A stretch of 64,000 nucleotides of DNA from Cherax quadricarinatus (lineage: Eukaryota > Arthropoda > Malacostraca > Decapoda > Parastacidae): positions 1 to 64,000 of the forward strand of contig NW_027196914.1 in the NCBI RefSeq assembly GCF_038502225.1. The letters are read 5' to 3'. How positions within the stretch are numbered: the first letter of the stretch is position 1; every line of letters starts with the position of its first letter. This document shows, in pieces, positions 1-11,250 of the stretch. The notes under the pieces were generated by a model that was not told the origin of the DNA, searched no databases, and saw only the letters and a list, made by a program, of their open reading frames with translations. The position numbers were made by a program, and so were the translations under genes.

Positions 1-1797
1 GCAGGCGTGCAAGATTATATGTGAGGTACACTAGCAGGCTAGGAAGATTATATGCGATGTACACTAGCAGGCAAGGAAGATTATATGCGAGGTACACTAG
101 CAGGCTAGGAAGATTATATGCGAGGTACACTAGCAGGCTAGGAAGATTATATGCGAGGTACACTAGCAGGCTAGAAAGATTACATGTGAGGTACACTAGC
201 AGGCTAGGAAGATTATATGCGAGGTACAATAGCAGGCTAGAAAGATTATATATGAGGTACACTAGCAGGCTAGGAAGACTATATGCGAGGTTCACTAGCA
301 GGCTAGGAAGATTATATGTGAGGTACACCAGCAGGCTAGGAAGATTATATGTGAGGTACACTAGCAGTCTAGGAAAATTATATGCTGGGTACACTAGCAG
401 GCTAGGAAGATAATATGCGAAGTACACTAGCCGGCTAGGAAGATTACATGCTAGGTACACTAGCAGGCTAGGAAGATATTCGAGGAACGCTAGCAGGCTT
501 GGAAGATTATATGCGAGGTACACTAGCAGGCTAGGAAGATTATATGCGATGTACACTAGCAGGCAAGGAAGATTATATGCGAGGTACACTAGCAGGCTAG
601 GAAGATTATATGCGAGGTACACTAGCAGGCTAGGAAGATTATATGCGAGGTACACTAGCAGGCTAGGAAGATTACATGTGAGGTACACTAGCAGGCTAGG
701 AAGATTATATGCGAGGTACAATAGCAAGTTAGGAAGATTATATGTGAGGTTCACTAGCAGGCTAGGAAGACTATATGCGAGGTACACTATCAGGCTAGGA
801 AGATTATATGTGAGGTACACTAGCAGGCTAGGAAGACTATATGAGAGGTACACTAGCAGGCTAGGAAGATTATATGTGAGGTACACTAGCAGGCTAGGAA
901 GACTATATGCGAGGTACACTAGCAGGCTAGGAAGATTATATGCGAGGTACACAAGCAGACTAAGAAGATTATATTTGAGGTACACTAGCAGGCCAGGAAG
1001 ATTATGTGCGAGGTACACTAGCAGGCTAGGAAGATTATATGTGAGGTACACTAGCACGCTAGGAAGATTATATGAGAGGTACACTACCAGGCTAGGAAGA
1101 TTATATGTGAGGTACACTAGCAGGCTAGGAAGATTATATGCGAGGTACAATAGCAGGCTAGGAAGATTATATGTGAGGTACACTAGCAGGCTAGGAAGAC
1201 TATATGCGAGGTACACTAGCAGGCTATTAAGATTATATGTGAGGTACACTAACAGGCTAGGAAGACTATATGAAAGGTACTCTAGCAGGCTAGGAAGATT
1301 ATATGTGAGGTACACTAGCAGGCTAGGAAGACTATATGTGAGGTACACTAGCATGGTAGGAAGATTATATGCGAGGTACACAAGCAGACTAGGATGATTA
1401 TATGTGAGGTACACTAGCAGGCCAGGAAGATTATATGCGAGGTACACTAGCAGGCTAGGAAGATTATATGTGAGGTACACTAGCACGCTAGGAAGATTAT
1501 ATGAGAGGTACACTACCAGTCTATGAAGATTATATGTGAGGTACACTAGCAGGCTAGGAAGATTATATGTGAGGTACACTAGCAGGCTAGGAAGATTATA
1601 TGTGAGGTACACTAGCATGCTAGGAAGATTATATGCGAGGTACACTAGCAATCCAGGGAGATTATGTGCTAGGTACACTAGCAGGCTAGGGAGATTATAT
1701 GCGAGGTACACTAGCAGGCTAGGAAGATTATATGTGAGGTACACTAGCAGGCTGGGAAGATTATGTGCGAGGTACACTAGCAGGCTAGGAAGGCTAT
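1..1797. repeat. 33-bp minisatellite array (about 54 units)
   Basis: The unit is 33 bp, built around GAGGTACACTAGCAGGC then TAGGAAGATTATATG, repeated with point variants from the window edge to about 1797. Because 33 is a multiple of three, one frame reads as an 11-residue periodic peptide (RYTSRLGRLYV-like) for up to 282 codons, but stops and slips at about 414, 1395 and 1530 break it. Variants alternate TGCG and TGTG before the next unit, suggesting higher-order structure. No promoter or start context supports translation; I treat it as a noncoding satellite. The array continues off the left edge. Confidence 0.95.
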
Positions 1798-2630
1798 TAA
1801 AACAGCTGACCTGCTAGGTAGGTTTCTGGATATTTCGCTCAACTTCTTTATTATTTCTTTTATTTTTGGTGTACGTTTTGAAGCGCATATGTAGAGTGGT
1901 GATCGTCGCGGGGGAGGAGAGACGCTATAGTTTTGAACTGGACAAAGTCATGCTAGTGAAATGTGCATAAATTTCTTCGCTCTGGAGGTTAAATTGTGGT
2001 TGAAAACCTCCCAAATAGAAACAGAAATTGTTGGAATTGCAGTCCTGCAGAACTTGAGAAGGCGAGTGGATAAGACAATCATGAAATCCCAGCTATGTTA
2101 TATCTATATTTTATATTGAAATTCTGGCCAGTATTTTCTTCATATTTTAGACTGGGGGTTTGTGTATGACACACCAAGTAATCTCCAGACTAATTGGTGA
2201 GTGGTATCAAAATGAATTCTCCTTCAATGTATATGTGGTAATTTTTTTTAAATTTAATATTTACAGTCCACATATTTATGTTAATGTTGTACCAGAATTC
2301 CTGGTGATGTATATTTCATTTGAAATTAATATAGGTCCAGAGTGACTTGTGGAGATATGAGTTTAGTAGGTATTGAAGGAGGACATTTTCTGCGACCTAG
2401 GATGTCCTAAAATTTCTACATGTCTCTGTAACCTTGATAAAGAATAATTATCTTTGTTACTTTTATAAAATTACTAGTATGTATCTATTGAGATTCATCC
2501 AGGTAATTTTAGTTTTCCAAGTTGTTGGCTGTTGGTCCTTCGAGCTGGATGTAATTATTGAAGTCATTAATTAGTGAATTAATAACTTAATAATCATAAG
2601 TAATATAACAGAAGGAGGTGGATGTTAAAC
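1798..2630. other. AT-rich stretch without a gene
   Basis: No coding region is supported. The stretch at about 1838-1885 (TTTTATTTTTGGTGTAC, then a GCGCATATGTAG-like motif) resembles 5745-5790 inside the insertion that splits the BEL/Pao element, so part of it may be a relic of the same repeat family. Confidence 0.6.
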
Positions 2631-4049
2631 CCACAAATTTACTTAATGTGTAATTGCTAAGCTCAAATGTAACTAGGATTTATGTTAATGTGTATTTAAC
2701 CCTTTCAGGGTCGACATGCCCTCTAAGAGATTTGTTCTCAGGGTCGCCCAAATTTAAAAAAAAAAATATTTTTTCTTATGAAAAGATAGAGAATCTTTTC
2801 CCGATCATAATGACACCAAAAGTATGAAATTTGATGAAAAACTTACGGAATTATGCTCTCGCAAAGTTAGCAGTCTCGACGATGTTTATGCATCGGCGAT
2901 TTTGCCCACTTTGAGCCCTATTTTTGGCCAATTCCACTGTACTAGTCGACAAAAATCATGAATATTTCGCTAGAACTTCATTTTTCTATCGAATGAGTGC
3001 AAGAAACCACCCATTTACTCATTTCAACTATCCAATACAGTGGTCAGAATTTAGCAATTTTGCCAATTTCACACAAATTTCAAAACATTCCAATTTCCAA
3101 ATAGGGTCCAGAATAAACAAGAAAGACATTCCTGGCACTAAAATGACATTTCCTCTGTTCATTAGTCACGTCCCAACGCCCCTCTTACATTGTTTTGCTT
3201 TCCACTTTGAGTTTTTATTCTCACAAAATATAGAAGATTACTGTTATGCAGACTACTGCATTAGTGTAAAAAATAGTATAAATAATATCGGCGCACTTGT
3301 GAAAGAATATTAGACTCACCAGTTGATGTGTATTGGACGCTTAGCATGATTTGTTTACTTTTGAACTTTGGTAAAAATCGAACATTTGTGCTATTTTGAG
3401 CTCGATTTCAAGGTACTTTTCATTGTAAAATAAGTCAGAATCATCTCAATTTCTGTAATATGTCTTTCATTCTATAGAAAGAGACCAGGAAAACTAGAAT
3501 ACAACAATAAATACCATACGAAAAAACAGTGCAAAGTCACTGTTTTAATCCAAAAACACGGTCAAAGTTTTTTTTTTATCGTTACGCACTGTGTGCTGCA
3601 GGATTTTTTTATACTGTGCACACTGACCACATAGACCCATTTTTTCATATGTAGGCCTACCAGCTTTCTCTCACTAGATTTGAGTGCACTAGAATTTAGG
3701 CGTACTAGTACGTCAAAAACCCTGGTGCATAAGCCATACTAGTAAGGCTGAAACCCTGAAAGGGTTAAAATTTATATTATAATTTCATTACATGTAATTG
3801 CTAAGCTCAAGTGTAGCTAGGATTTATATTAATCTGTATTTAAAATTTATATTACAATTTCCTTACATGTAATTGCTAAGCTCAAGTGTAGCTAAGATTT
3901 ATATTAATGTGTATTTAAAATTTATATTATAATTTCCTTACATGTGTAATTGCTAAGCTCAAGTGTAGCTAGGATTTATATTAATCTGTATTTAAAATTT
4001 ATGTTATAATTTCCTTACATGTGTAATTGCTAAGCTCAAGTGTAGCTAG
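2631..4049. repeat. ~76-bp tandem array, interrupted
   Basis: Units of about 75-77 bp, containing TAATTGCTAAGCTCAAGTG and ending near GTATTTAAAATTTAT, occur at about 2649-2699 and then four times from 3769 to 4049. The gap between them is a TTAA-flanked transposon. The last unit is cut by a SINE and resumes at 4345. The array lies just upstream of a BEL/Pao gag, so it could be part of that element's LTR or leader, but no second copy was found to prove it. Confidence 0.8.
2700..3764 (-). mobile_element. piggyBac-type non-autonomous transposon (MITE-like)
   Basis: The 1065-bp element has perfect 12-bp terminal inverted repeats (CCCTTTCAGGGT at 2700-2711 and its complement at 3753-3764) flanked by TTAA at 2696-2699 and 3765-3768, the hallmark target duplication of the piggyBac superfamily. 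No transposase is present; the open stretch 2924-3313 has no recognisable domain. Its right end, read on the minus strand, resembles the piggyBac-like end at 63340-63520 (shared GAGAAAGCTGGT, GTGTGCACAGTA and following A-run), so it probably relies on a transposase of that family. Insertion is into the TTAA of a tandem-repeat unit. Confidence 0.88.
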
Positions 4050-4344
4050 ATAAGATAAGATTTCGTTCGGATTTTTAACCCCGGAGGGTTAGCCACCCAG
4101 GATAACCCAAGAAAGTCAGTGCGTCATCGAGGACTGTCTAACTTATTTCCATTGGGGTCCTTAATCTTGTCCCCCAGGATGCGACCCACACCAGTCGACT
4201 AACACCCAGGTACCTATTTGCTGCTAGGTGAACAGGACAACAGGTGTAAGGAAACGTGTCGAATGTTTCCACCCGCCGGGAATCGAACCCGGGCCCTCCG
4301 TGTGTGAAGCGGGAGCTTTAGCCACCAGGCCACCGGGCCACCAC
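4050..4344 (-). mobile_element. tRNA-derived SINE
   Basis: On the minus strand the head (4344 to about 4270) is tRNA-like: an A-box-like TGGCCTGGTGGCTAAAGC, an anticodon-loop-like CTTCACACACG and a B box GGGTTCGATTCCC. About 220 bp of body follow, ending in a short ATCTTATCTT-type tail near 4050. Four-base CTAG at 4046-4049 and 4345-4348 flanks it and the surrounding array unit reads through, so CTAG is the target duplication. The body shares a block around GGACCCCAATGGAAATAAGT with the insertion at 39864-40010. It is not a functional tRNA gene. Confidence 0.85.
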
Positions 4345-4426
4345 CTAGGATTTATTCAAAGGTAAATTGTAATATTTACCTTTACAAAGTGCATAATTAA
4401 GTACATAATAAGTGTTATTAAATTAG

Positions 4427-5252
4427 TTGAATTTAATATATTGCACCATGGGTAAAAATGAGGAAAATAATGTAGATGACAAGCCCATGGAATTCAGTGC
4501 AAAGAAAGGATCATTACAGGCTAGAAAGGGCCATGTAACAAAGGCATACAATAAATGTTTGGAATTAATGAATCAGGAAACTGTGAATACTGATTATTTA
4601 AAAATGTATTTAGATGCTTTAGGGAACAGATATGATTCATACAAATTATATTATAAAAAATATGAAGGTGATTTGTTAGTAAATTGTGCAGATGAGACAG
4701 AAATGGATCTTATGATTAACCAGTATTATGAATTAGAAGGAAAAATTTCTTTCTTGTAAAAGTCAGGCTTTGAATAAATTAAAAGGTGTAATCCAGGCAG
4801 TTAATCAATCTATTCCAATAAATAAGTTGTCTTTGCCAAAACTCCCAGAATTATGTTTACCTATATTTAATACTGGAGAAAATTGGGAGGAGTTTTGGTC
4901 AATTTTTAAAGCAGCTGTGCATGACAGAAGTGGCCTAGCTTGTGTTGCTAAATTATTTTACCTCAAAGGACAGATAAGAGATGCTCACATGCTCATACAA
5001 GCCTTTCCCAGTGTAGATGATTCTTGCAAGGAAGCAGTTGACTTGTTGAAGGTCACTTATGGTAATATAGAACAAAGTAGGTTGGATATAGTGAATATCA
5101 TTGTTAATTTAAAATCTCAAGATCATACTTACAAAGGTTTGCAGCAGTTTAGAGTTAAACTGGAGAACACTCTCAAAACTTTAAGTAATAAATATAATCT
5201 GAAGGAATCAGACTGGTTATTGAGTGCCATTGTACAGAATAAATTAAGCTGA
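4427..5252 (+). pseudogene. BEL/Pao gag N-terminal half (DUF1759-type)
   Basis: The first block (4427-4759, 110 aa) is a helical, charged gag N-terminus. The next (4770-5252, 160 aa) lies in another frame and matches the DUF1759 pattern of BEL/Pao gag: a PKLPELCLPIF lead-in, then a W-x3-FW motif, a LKGQIRDAH-like segment and a YKGLQQFR stretch. In BEL/Pao elements this protein forms the particle core. A frameshift near 4757-4770 and a TGA at 5250-5252 break it; gag-like sequence continues past the stop (TLEWLSNKYH). Confidence 0.8.
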
Positions 5253-5715
5253 AAAACACTTGAATGGCTCTCGAACAAGTATCATAAAGGTTATTTTGGT
5301 CAGGAGGAAATAAGACTAGATCTACAAGAATTGATTGTTCAGTTGCAGACCAACCAACCAACTCATTTTAAAGATGCAACACATAATAACTCTGAGGTAT
5401 CTGTCAAGTTTCACAAAGGGATAAATTATCGCAATGTTAATAATCAAAATTCATCTCCTTAAAAGAGTTGCATTGGTACATATCAATTAGCAGAGTCAGA
5501 AATAATGATTCTCTGCAAGGTATAAGGAATAAGTACCCTCTTAAGAGTAGCCCAGTTAATAAGAAACCAGTCAAAGAAAAGAGAGATTCTCTTTTCTGCA
5601 AGGGTACTCATTTTTCTAAAAATTGCAATGCATGCAATTCATGGAATGATAAAGTTGAAAGATTGGAAGAACTTGACAGATGTATCAGATGTCTAGGTAA
5701 TCACAATGTAAAGGG
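5253..5715 (+). pseudogene. BEL/Pao gag C-terminal part with zinc-knuckle region
   Basis: Gag-like sequence continues after the stop at 5250 and then shifts frame. The piece open from 5468 holds a Cys/His-rich segment (CKGTHFSKNC, then DRCIRCLGNHNVK) of the sort that links BEL/Pao gag to protease. In the family it binds nucleic acid. The second knuckle is cut off after NHNVK, where an unrelated insertion begins near 5716. The expected continuation is not seen directly after the insertion, so some sequence may also be lost. Confidence 0.7.
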
Positions 5716-6975
5716 GGGAGTGAGGGACTATATTTTTGTTTTCAACCGATTTATTTTATTTTTGGTGTACTTTTAGAGGTGCATATATAGTTTAATGTGA
5801 CAAAGTTTCAGTATGATTGGCCAACAAACAACATAGAAAAAAAATATTAACATAATTTTGATATATGGCAGTATCCCGACAAATTGGCACTACGAGTGGC
5901 ACTTCCGACATTCCCAACTGTTAGAATACAACTAGCACGAATCTTTTACGTTGCCATTTCATCTAATATATCTTATTATCATGGTAAAAAAAAATACATT
6001 TGACAGAATTTTTGGCATTCACCAAAACATCTGCCTTTTACCCCCCACAAAATCAAAAATATTTGAGATATTCCAAAAAATCCAACGTTAAAAATTAAAA
6101 CACACTTTGTTTTATATTGTCTGTGAAAATCATTTCAATACAATCATTAATAATGGTTGAGGTCCGCGAAATAAGTGAATAAGTTACTTCCGAGATATAG
6201 GCCTAGAACGCCGGCAGGCCTACCGTCAAAAAAAAAAAAAAAATTTTCGCGAAAATCGCGTTTGTTTCGGTGTATTTCTTAGTGAACTGATGTTCTAGTG
6301 CAGTTACCCTCTTCAAAACATCGTTTTCTCTCACTCACAGACCAAACAATACAACATGGAGACGAGGAGTAACTTTTTTATATCGAAATATTGCTGGTGG
6401 ACTCTCGCTATATTATGGCCTATTTTATTCAGTCTAGAGTATATAACATGTTTGTTTGTTATTTATAGTGATTATTATATCATATTAGATCAATTCTGAT
6501 ATATAAATAAGCCGTATAGTTAATATATAAGCTGATATAAGCGTAATAATGAAGTGATTTCACCTGGCACTCTCTGGAGAGGGATCACTGCCGAGTGTAC
6601 CTAGGTGCTTCCCGATAGGCTAGACGTCTATTGATAAGCTCCACCTACTCTTATATGATGCCAAATAATCAATTATTATATTAGAAAGAATAATGCAAAG
6701 AAAAAGCGATAAAAAACAAGGAAAAAATTCCAAAAAATACATAGGTTGAGAACAGACGCGCTCCCTACATCGCCGCCACCATACCTGATATAAATGACTA
6801 TAATTTCTTGTAGAAACGTTGTAGAACATTGATTCTTGTACCATTGTGTTGCCAAAGAGTTAAGCTATTTTTCTATATGAATAACTCATTTTCATAAATT
6901 TTCGAATTTTTCTTGAGAGCGCTGAAAAAAATGCCAAATTAAACAACTGTTATCAAAGTCACAAAAGAAGACATC
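5716..6975. mobile_element. Uncharacterised 1.26-kb insertion in BEL/Pao gag-protease
   Basis: Coding similarity to BEL/Pao stops near 5715 and resumes near 6984. The sequence between is AT-rich, has no supported coding region, and contains a poly(A)-like run at 6228-6241. About 50 bp near its start resembles 1838-1885. I see no convincing terminal inverted repeats or target duplication, so the class (MITE, LINE tail or other) is open. Ends are approximate. Confidence 0.5.
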
Positions 6976-6983
6976 ATATAGTC

Positions 6984-7602
6984 ATGTGTAGGGTTCTATA
7001 TGATAACGTTGATAATAATTATAATGTTGACAATCCTGACACAACAGTAGCTAATGTAAAAACTGCTGCTAATGTTAATAATGTTGGTTTTGATAAAGTA
7101 ACCTTACCTGTGTTACAGGTAAAAATTGATGATAAAAGGCATAAATCAAAAAATGTAACTGCATTATTAGACCAGGGTTAACAGCGTACTTTCATAAAAC
7201 ATAAATGTCCTAATGGGATAAAAGTACAAATGGGAGATCCTCCAACTCTAAAATTAACTGCTTTTCTCTCAGATAAAACGGCTCAATTGTATGACACTGT
7301 TTATGCAACTGTCAGTTTGGGCAATGAGAAGAAAACATATTAATGTAGTAATTGTAGATTGGCTCCCAGAGAAAATATCTACAATAAGGCTTAGTAAAGC
7401 TACAGAAAGACTTTCACATAATGTAAATTTAGCACCTTCTGGTGTAAGTGATGATTCTGTAGGCCCAATAAATATTTTGATAGGTAATGACTATTATGCC
7501 TCCTTTGTAAAGGATATGGTAAAGAAATGTTGTGTCACCCTTTTAAAGACTGCAGGAGGACATGTAATGTATGGTAGGATTCCTCGTAATAATAATGCAT
7601 GA
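6984..7602 (+). pseudogene. BEL/Pao retropepsin (A17/DUF1758-type) fragment
   Basis: The segment contains LPVLQVKI then TALLDQG, followed after a stop codon at about 7179 by QRTFI. In functional BEL/Pao proteases this site is an ALLDSGS-type Asp loop, so here the residue after LLD is Gln instead of Ser and a stop follows the Gly. The second half (about 7320-7602) has VVIVDWLPEK and INILIGNDYY, typical of the rest of the domain, after a frameshift near 7290-7325. The enzyme would cleave Gag-Pol. Coding similarity ends at NNNA, where a CR1-like LINE begins. Confidence 0.78.
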
Positions 7603-7985
7603 CTAGAGGAAATTATAAATATTATCCCATATAAAGAAATTAGATCAAATAGAAATGACCCAAAATGGATGAATAATAGGCTCAAATATCTACTAGGGCA
7701 TAAGAAAGGAATTTATAGGCGTATCAAAAGAGGTGAGGGCCATCTTATGAATCAGTATATTGACATTAAGAGGGACATTAAAAAGGGGATAAGAAAAGCT
7801 AAAAGGGACTATGAAATTAAAGTTGCTAGGGTTTCTAAAACTAACCCAAAAAGTTTTTTTCCAGGTGTATAGAACAAAAGTTAGAGATAAGATAGGTCCC
7901 CTTAAAAATAACTATGGGCACCTTACTGACAAAGAGAATGAAATGTGCTTGATTTTAAATAATTATTTTCTCTCAGTTTTTACAC
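7603..7985 (+). pseudogene. CR1-like LINE ORF2, linker between endonuclease and RT
   Basis: The readable segment (LEEIINIIPYKEI, then NDPKWMNNRLKYL, KKGIYRRIKRGEG, IRKAKRDYEIK and LNNYFLSVFT) is the Lys/Arg-rich helical linker before the RT domain in CR1/Jockey-type ORF2. A frameshift at about 7855-7865, at a T-run, splits it (7669-7872, then about 7811 onward in another frame). The endonuclease domain is absent, as expected from 5' truncation during target-primed reverse transcription. It ends where LINE A begins. Confidence 0.8.
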
Positions 7986-10900
7986 ATTCAAATTCAAATT
8001 CAAATTCAAAGTTTATTCTCTATAAGGATTACAATGCTGAGTTTACAGAAATTTGGTTATTTTTTGGTTTACATGTAGTAAAATTGTGATTACAGAGTGT
8101 ACCACTAGAACGCTTAGCATGGCTAGGCATTTCGGGCATACTTAGTTTTATTCTTAATTGTAAAATATTACAAATTATGAGGTAAGTTGGTATTATGGCT
8201 AAGTGACTAAATACTAGTTTGTGAGTTTAGCAATATGAATGCTTTTGTTTTGGCACAGTACATAGTTTCAGTATTGGAGTATCACAGGATTCATTATTTT
8301 AAGACTGAGATTAATATTTCTGTTTATGGTCAAATGAGTGAGTGAGTGTAAGTGTGAACCACCAGGTGGTATTCGTGTAGTTAGTTGACGGGGTGTATCA
8401 GGGAGATAAGATGTTTTCTAATGGAAGTTTTGAAGGTGATGAATGTGTCTGCAGTTCTAGAGTTCTCAGGTAGGGTATTCCAGATTTTAGGGCCTTTGAC
8501 ATACATTGAATTTTTGTAAAGGTTTAGTCGGACACGGGGAATGTCGTAGAGATGTTTGTGTCTGGTGTTATGCCTGTGGGTTCTGTCACAACTATCAAGA
8601 AAGCGTTTTAGGTCAAGGTTGATATTAGAGTTTAAGGCCCTGTAGATGTAGATTGCACAGTAGTAAGTGTGGATGTACTGAACTGGGAGTAAGTTTAGAT
8701 CTATGAAGAGTGGGGGGGTGTGTTGCCAGGGATGGGATTTAGTGATTATTCTTACTGCAGCTTTTTGTTGGGTTATTATTGGCTTTAGGTGTGTTGCTGC
8801 AGTTGATCCCCAAGCACAAATAGCATAGGTGAGGTATGGATAAATAAGTGAGTGGTATAGTGTGAGAAGGGCATTTTGCGGCACGTAGTATCGTATCTTG
8901 GAGAGGATCCCAACCGTTTTGGATACTTTTTTGGCTATATGCTGGATATGGGTGCTGAAATTCAGGTTGTTGTCAAGGTATAAGCCTAGGAATTTTCCCC
9001 CATTATTTCTGGTAATTAGAGTGTTGTCAATCTTAATGTTAATTTGTGCATCTCCTGCTCTGCTACCAAACATAATATAGTAGGTTTTGTCAGTGTTAAG
9101 CGTAAGTTTATTGGCTGTCATCCAAGTCGATATTTTAATCAGCTCCTCATTCACAATGGTGTTGAGGGTGGCAAGATTAGGGTGAGAGATGACATAAGTC
9201 GTGTCATCAGCAAAGAGAATGGGTTTCAGGTGTTGGGATACGTTTGGAAGGTCATTGATGTATTTGAGGAAGAGCAGGGGACCAAGGACACTTCCCTGCG
9301 GAACTCCAGTATCAAGTGGCCGTGTTGCTGATGCTGTGTCTTTAATGGTGACGTACTGATACCTATTAGTAATGTAAGATTTGAAATAAGCAAGCGCATG
9401 GCCTCTTATACCGTAGTGATCAAGTTCGTGGAGTAGGATGTCGTGGTCTACTGTGTCAAAAGCTTTTCTTAGGTCAATAAAAATTCCTAGTGGATATTCC
9501 TTATTTTCCAATGCTGTGTAAAGCAGATCTAGCATTTTTATGATTGCATCATTAGTGCTTTTATTTTTCCTGAATCCAAACTGGCAGGGGTTGAGTATGT
9601 TTTGAGCCGTTATAAATGAATACAGTCTCCTGTGCACGAGTTTCTCAAAGATTTTGGATAGCAATGGTAAGTTAGATATTGGCCTATAGTTGTTTAAGTC
9701 TTTAGGGTCACCACCTTTATGTATTGGTGTAACCCTTGCCATCTTGAGTAGTTTCGGGAAGGTGCTAGTCTCTATTGACTTGTTAAAAAGTAATGAAATA
9801 GCATGCGATGCGAAAGGACATGGGCCGCTCGCTTGTACAGTAATGGTGGGACATGAGACAGATTCCCCGAGTTATTTTTAAGTGACTTTATGATCTCAAT
9901 GACTTCCGTGGGCTCAGTTGGTGCAAGATAGAAGGAATTAGGGAAATTTCCATCTAGGTAGTCCCCGGCATGGGCATTGGTATGTGGGATTTTACTGGCG
10001 AGATTAGATCCTATGTTTGAGAAGAAGTCGTTTATCTTGTTAGCTGTGTCAGTGGGATGTAGTGGTGTTTCATTAGGTTTAGTTAGGACAATATTCTTGG
10101 TTTTTCTCAGTTTGTGGGTCCCTAGAATCTGAGAGAGTGTTTTCCAGGTCTTTTTTATATCTCCTCTAGTGTCTGTGAATCTACTGGAGTAGTATAGTTG
10201 TTTGGCTTTTTTTATCACTTTGGTGAGAGCTGATGAATAGTGTTTAAGAGTATCTTTGTGTATTAAGCCCTGTCTATATTGCTTTTCATATTGGTGTTTC
10301 TTGTCAATGGATTTCAGAATGGTGCTGGTTAGCCATGGGCAACCAAGCCGTTTGTTTGTGATCTGTTTTGTTTTTATAGGACAATGTTTGTTGTATAGTC
10401 TAAGTAATTTGTTAAGAAAAATGTCTGTCCAGTCATCAATACCATTGGCCTTAGAGAATTCTGTAGGCCAATCAACAGTCTCTAGGTCAGCTGTGAACTT
10501 CCTTACTGAGTCCTCGTCATGGAGTCTAAATGAGACTTTGTTGTATTCAAGTGGTGGTTTACTAATGTTTGTCAGGAGGAAGGTAGGGTAGTGGTCTGTA
10601 GTGCTATCTGTGATTATCCCTGATTTAAGGGGGACTAGTATATTGGTCCATATGTGGTCTATTATGGTTGCACTTGTCTCAGTGAGCCTGGTTGGTTTAG
10701 TTATTGTTGGTATGAGAAGTGTGTTGTTCATATTGTTGATGAAATCAGTTACAGGCTGATCATCTAGTAAGCCAAGGTTGATGTTGAAGTCTCCAGCTAA
10801 GAGAAGGTGGTGCTTATTCATTTGTCTGTTTGTTATTAGTGACTTTAATTTCTCACTGAAATTTGGGATGTTTGTGTGAGGTATCCGGTAAATGGCACCG

Positions 10901-11240
10901 ATTGTTATAGGCGTCTTAAGGTTTTTTACAGTAAAATTAGCAAAAATGTATTCCCCATATTCATCACTGAAGCAAGTGGTGCTAAGACAAGATAATTGGT
11001 TAGAGTAATAGATTGCAATACCACCCCCAACTTGGTTTGTTCTGCAGTTGTGAATTGCTGTGTATCCTGGTAGAGGGTAGATATCTATTGTGTCCTGCTT
11101 AAGCCAGGTCTTAGTAAGAATAATGCAGGAGAAGGGTGTCTTTAGTGATTCAAGGAGTGCTAGGAGGTCATCATAGTGTTTGCTTAAGGACCTGATGTTG
11201 TAGTTAAGTACTGATAGACTTTTAGCATTGTTTAGGATAG
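7986..11240 (-). mobile_element. LINE A: nearly complete ORF2 LINE inserted in the CR1 copy
   Basis: Reading on the minus strand: endonuclease from about 11240, RT, C-terminal region ending at 8381, then a 3' UTR of about 390 bp ending in a (TTTGAA)n-type tail seen on the plus strand as TTCAAATTCAAATTC at 7986. The CR1 reading resumes on either side. LINE A has several other copies in the window: 24697-24950, 26050-26355 with 28063-28222, 28976-30125. The short-repeat tail and RT style suggest the CR1/L2 group, but the clade is not certain. Confidence 0.88.
8381..9742 (-). pseudogene. LINE A ORF2, reverse transcriptase and C-terminus
   Basis: A 453-codon uninterrupted stretch contains the RT motif series in order: [58 protein letters not shown] and the catalytic LFADDTTY, then GGKFLGLYLD and a C-terminal IYRALN...HNTRHKHLYD region. 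The polymerase motifs look intact. It is out of frame with the upstream endonuclease by one frameshift and so is scored as a pseudogene. Another copy (28988-29728, plus) differs at only about three residues over 246, which implies recent amplification. Confidence 0.9.
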
Positions 11241-11250
11241 ACACTAACAA
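9772..11250 (-). pseudogene. LINE A ORF2, endonuclease and linker
   Basis: The 492-codon open stretch begins at the AP-endonuclease-like domain (LNYNIRSL) and includes a metal/catalytic motif series: LLAGDFNINL, TIIDHIW and TTDHYPTFL. The usual catalytic glutamate of the ETWL-type motif reads TKTWL, a Glu-to-Lys change that should inactivate nicking. The linker (QYEKQYRQGLIHKDTLKHY, KKAKQLYYSS) follows. A frameshift at about 9790-9850 separates it from the RT. The family role is to nick target DNA and prime reverse transcription. The N-terminus lies at the insertion junction, so the 5' end may be truncated. Confidence 0.85.

Noticed and set aside
2924..3313. 129-codon open reading inside the MITE as a gene
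   Set aside because: No domain, and it lies in a TIR-bounded element with no transposase.
4270..4344. Functional tRNA gene (minus)
   Set aside because: The tRNA-like head is fused to a SINE body with target duplication, and a related copy exists at 18606-18722.
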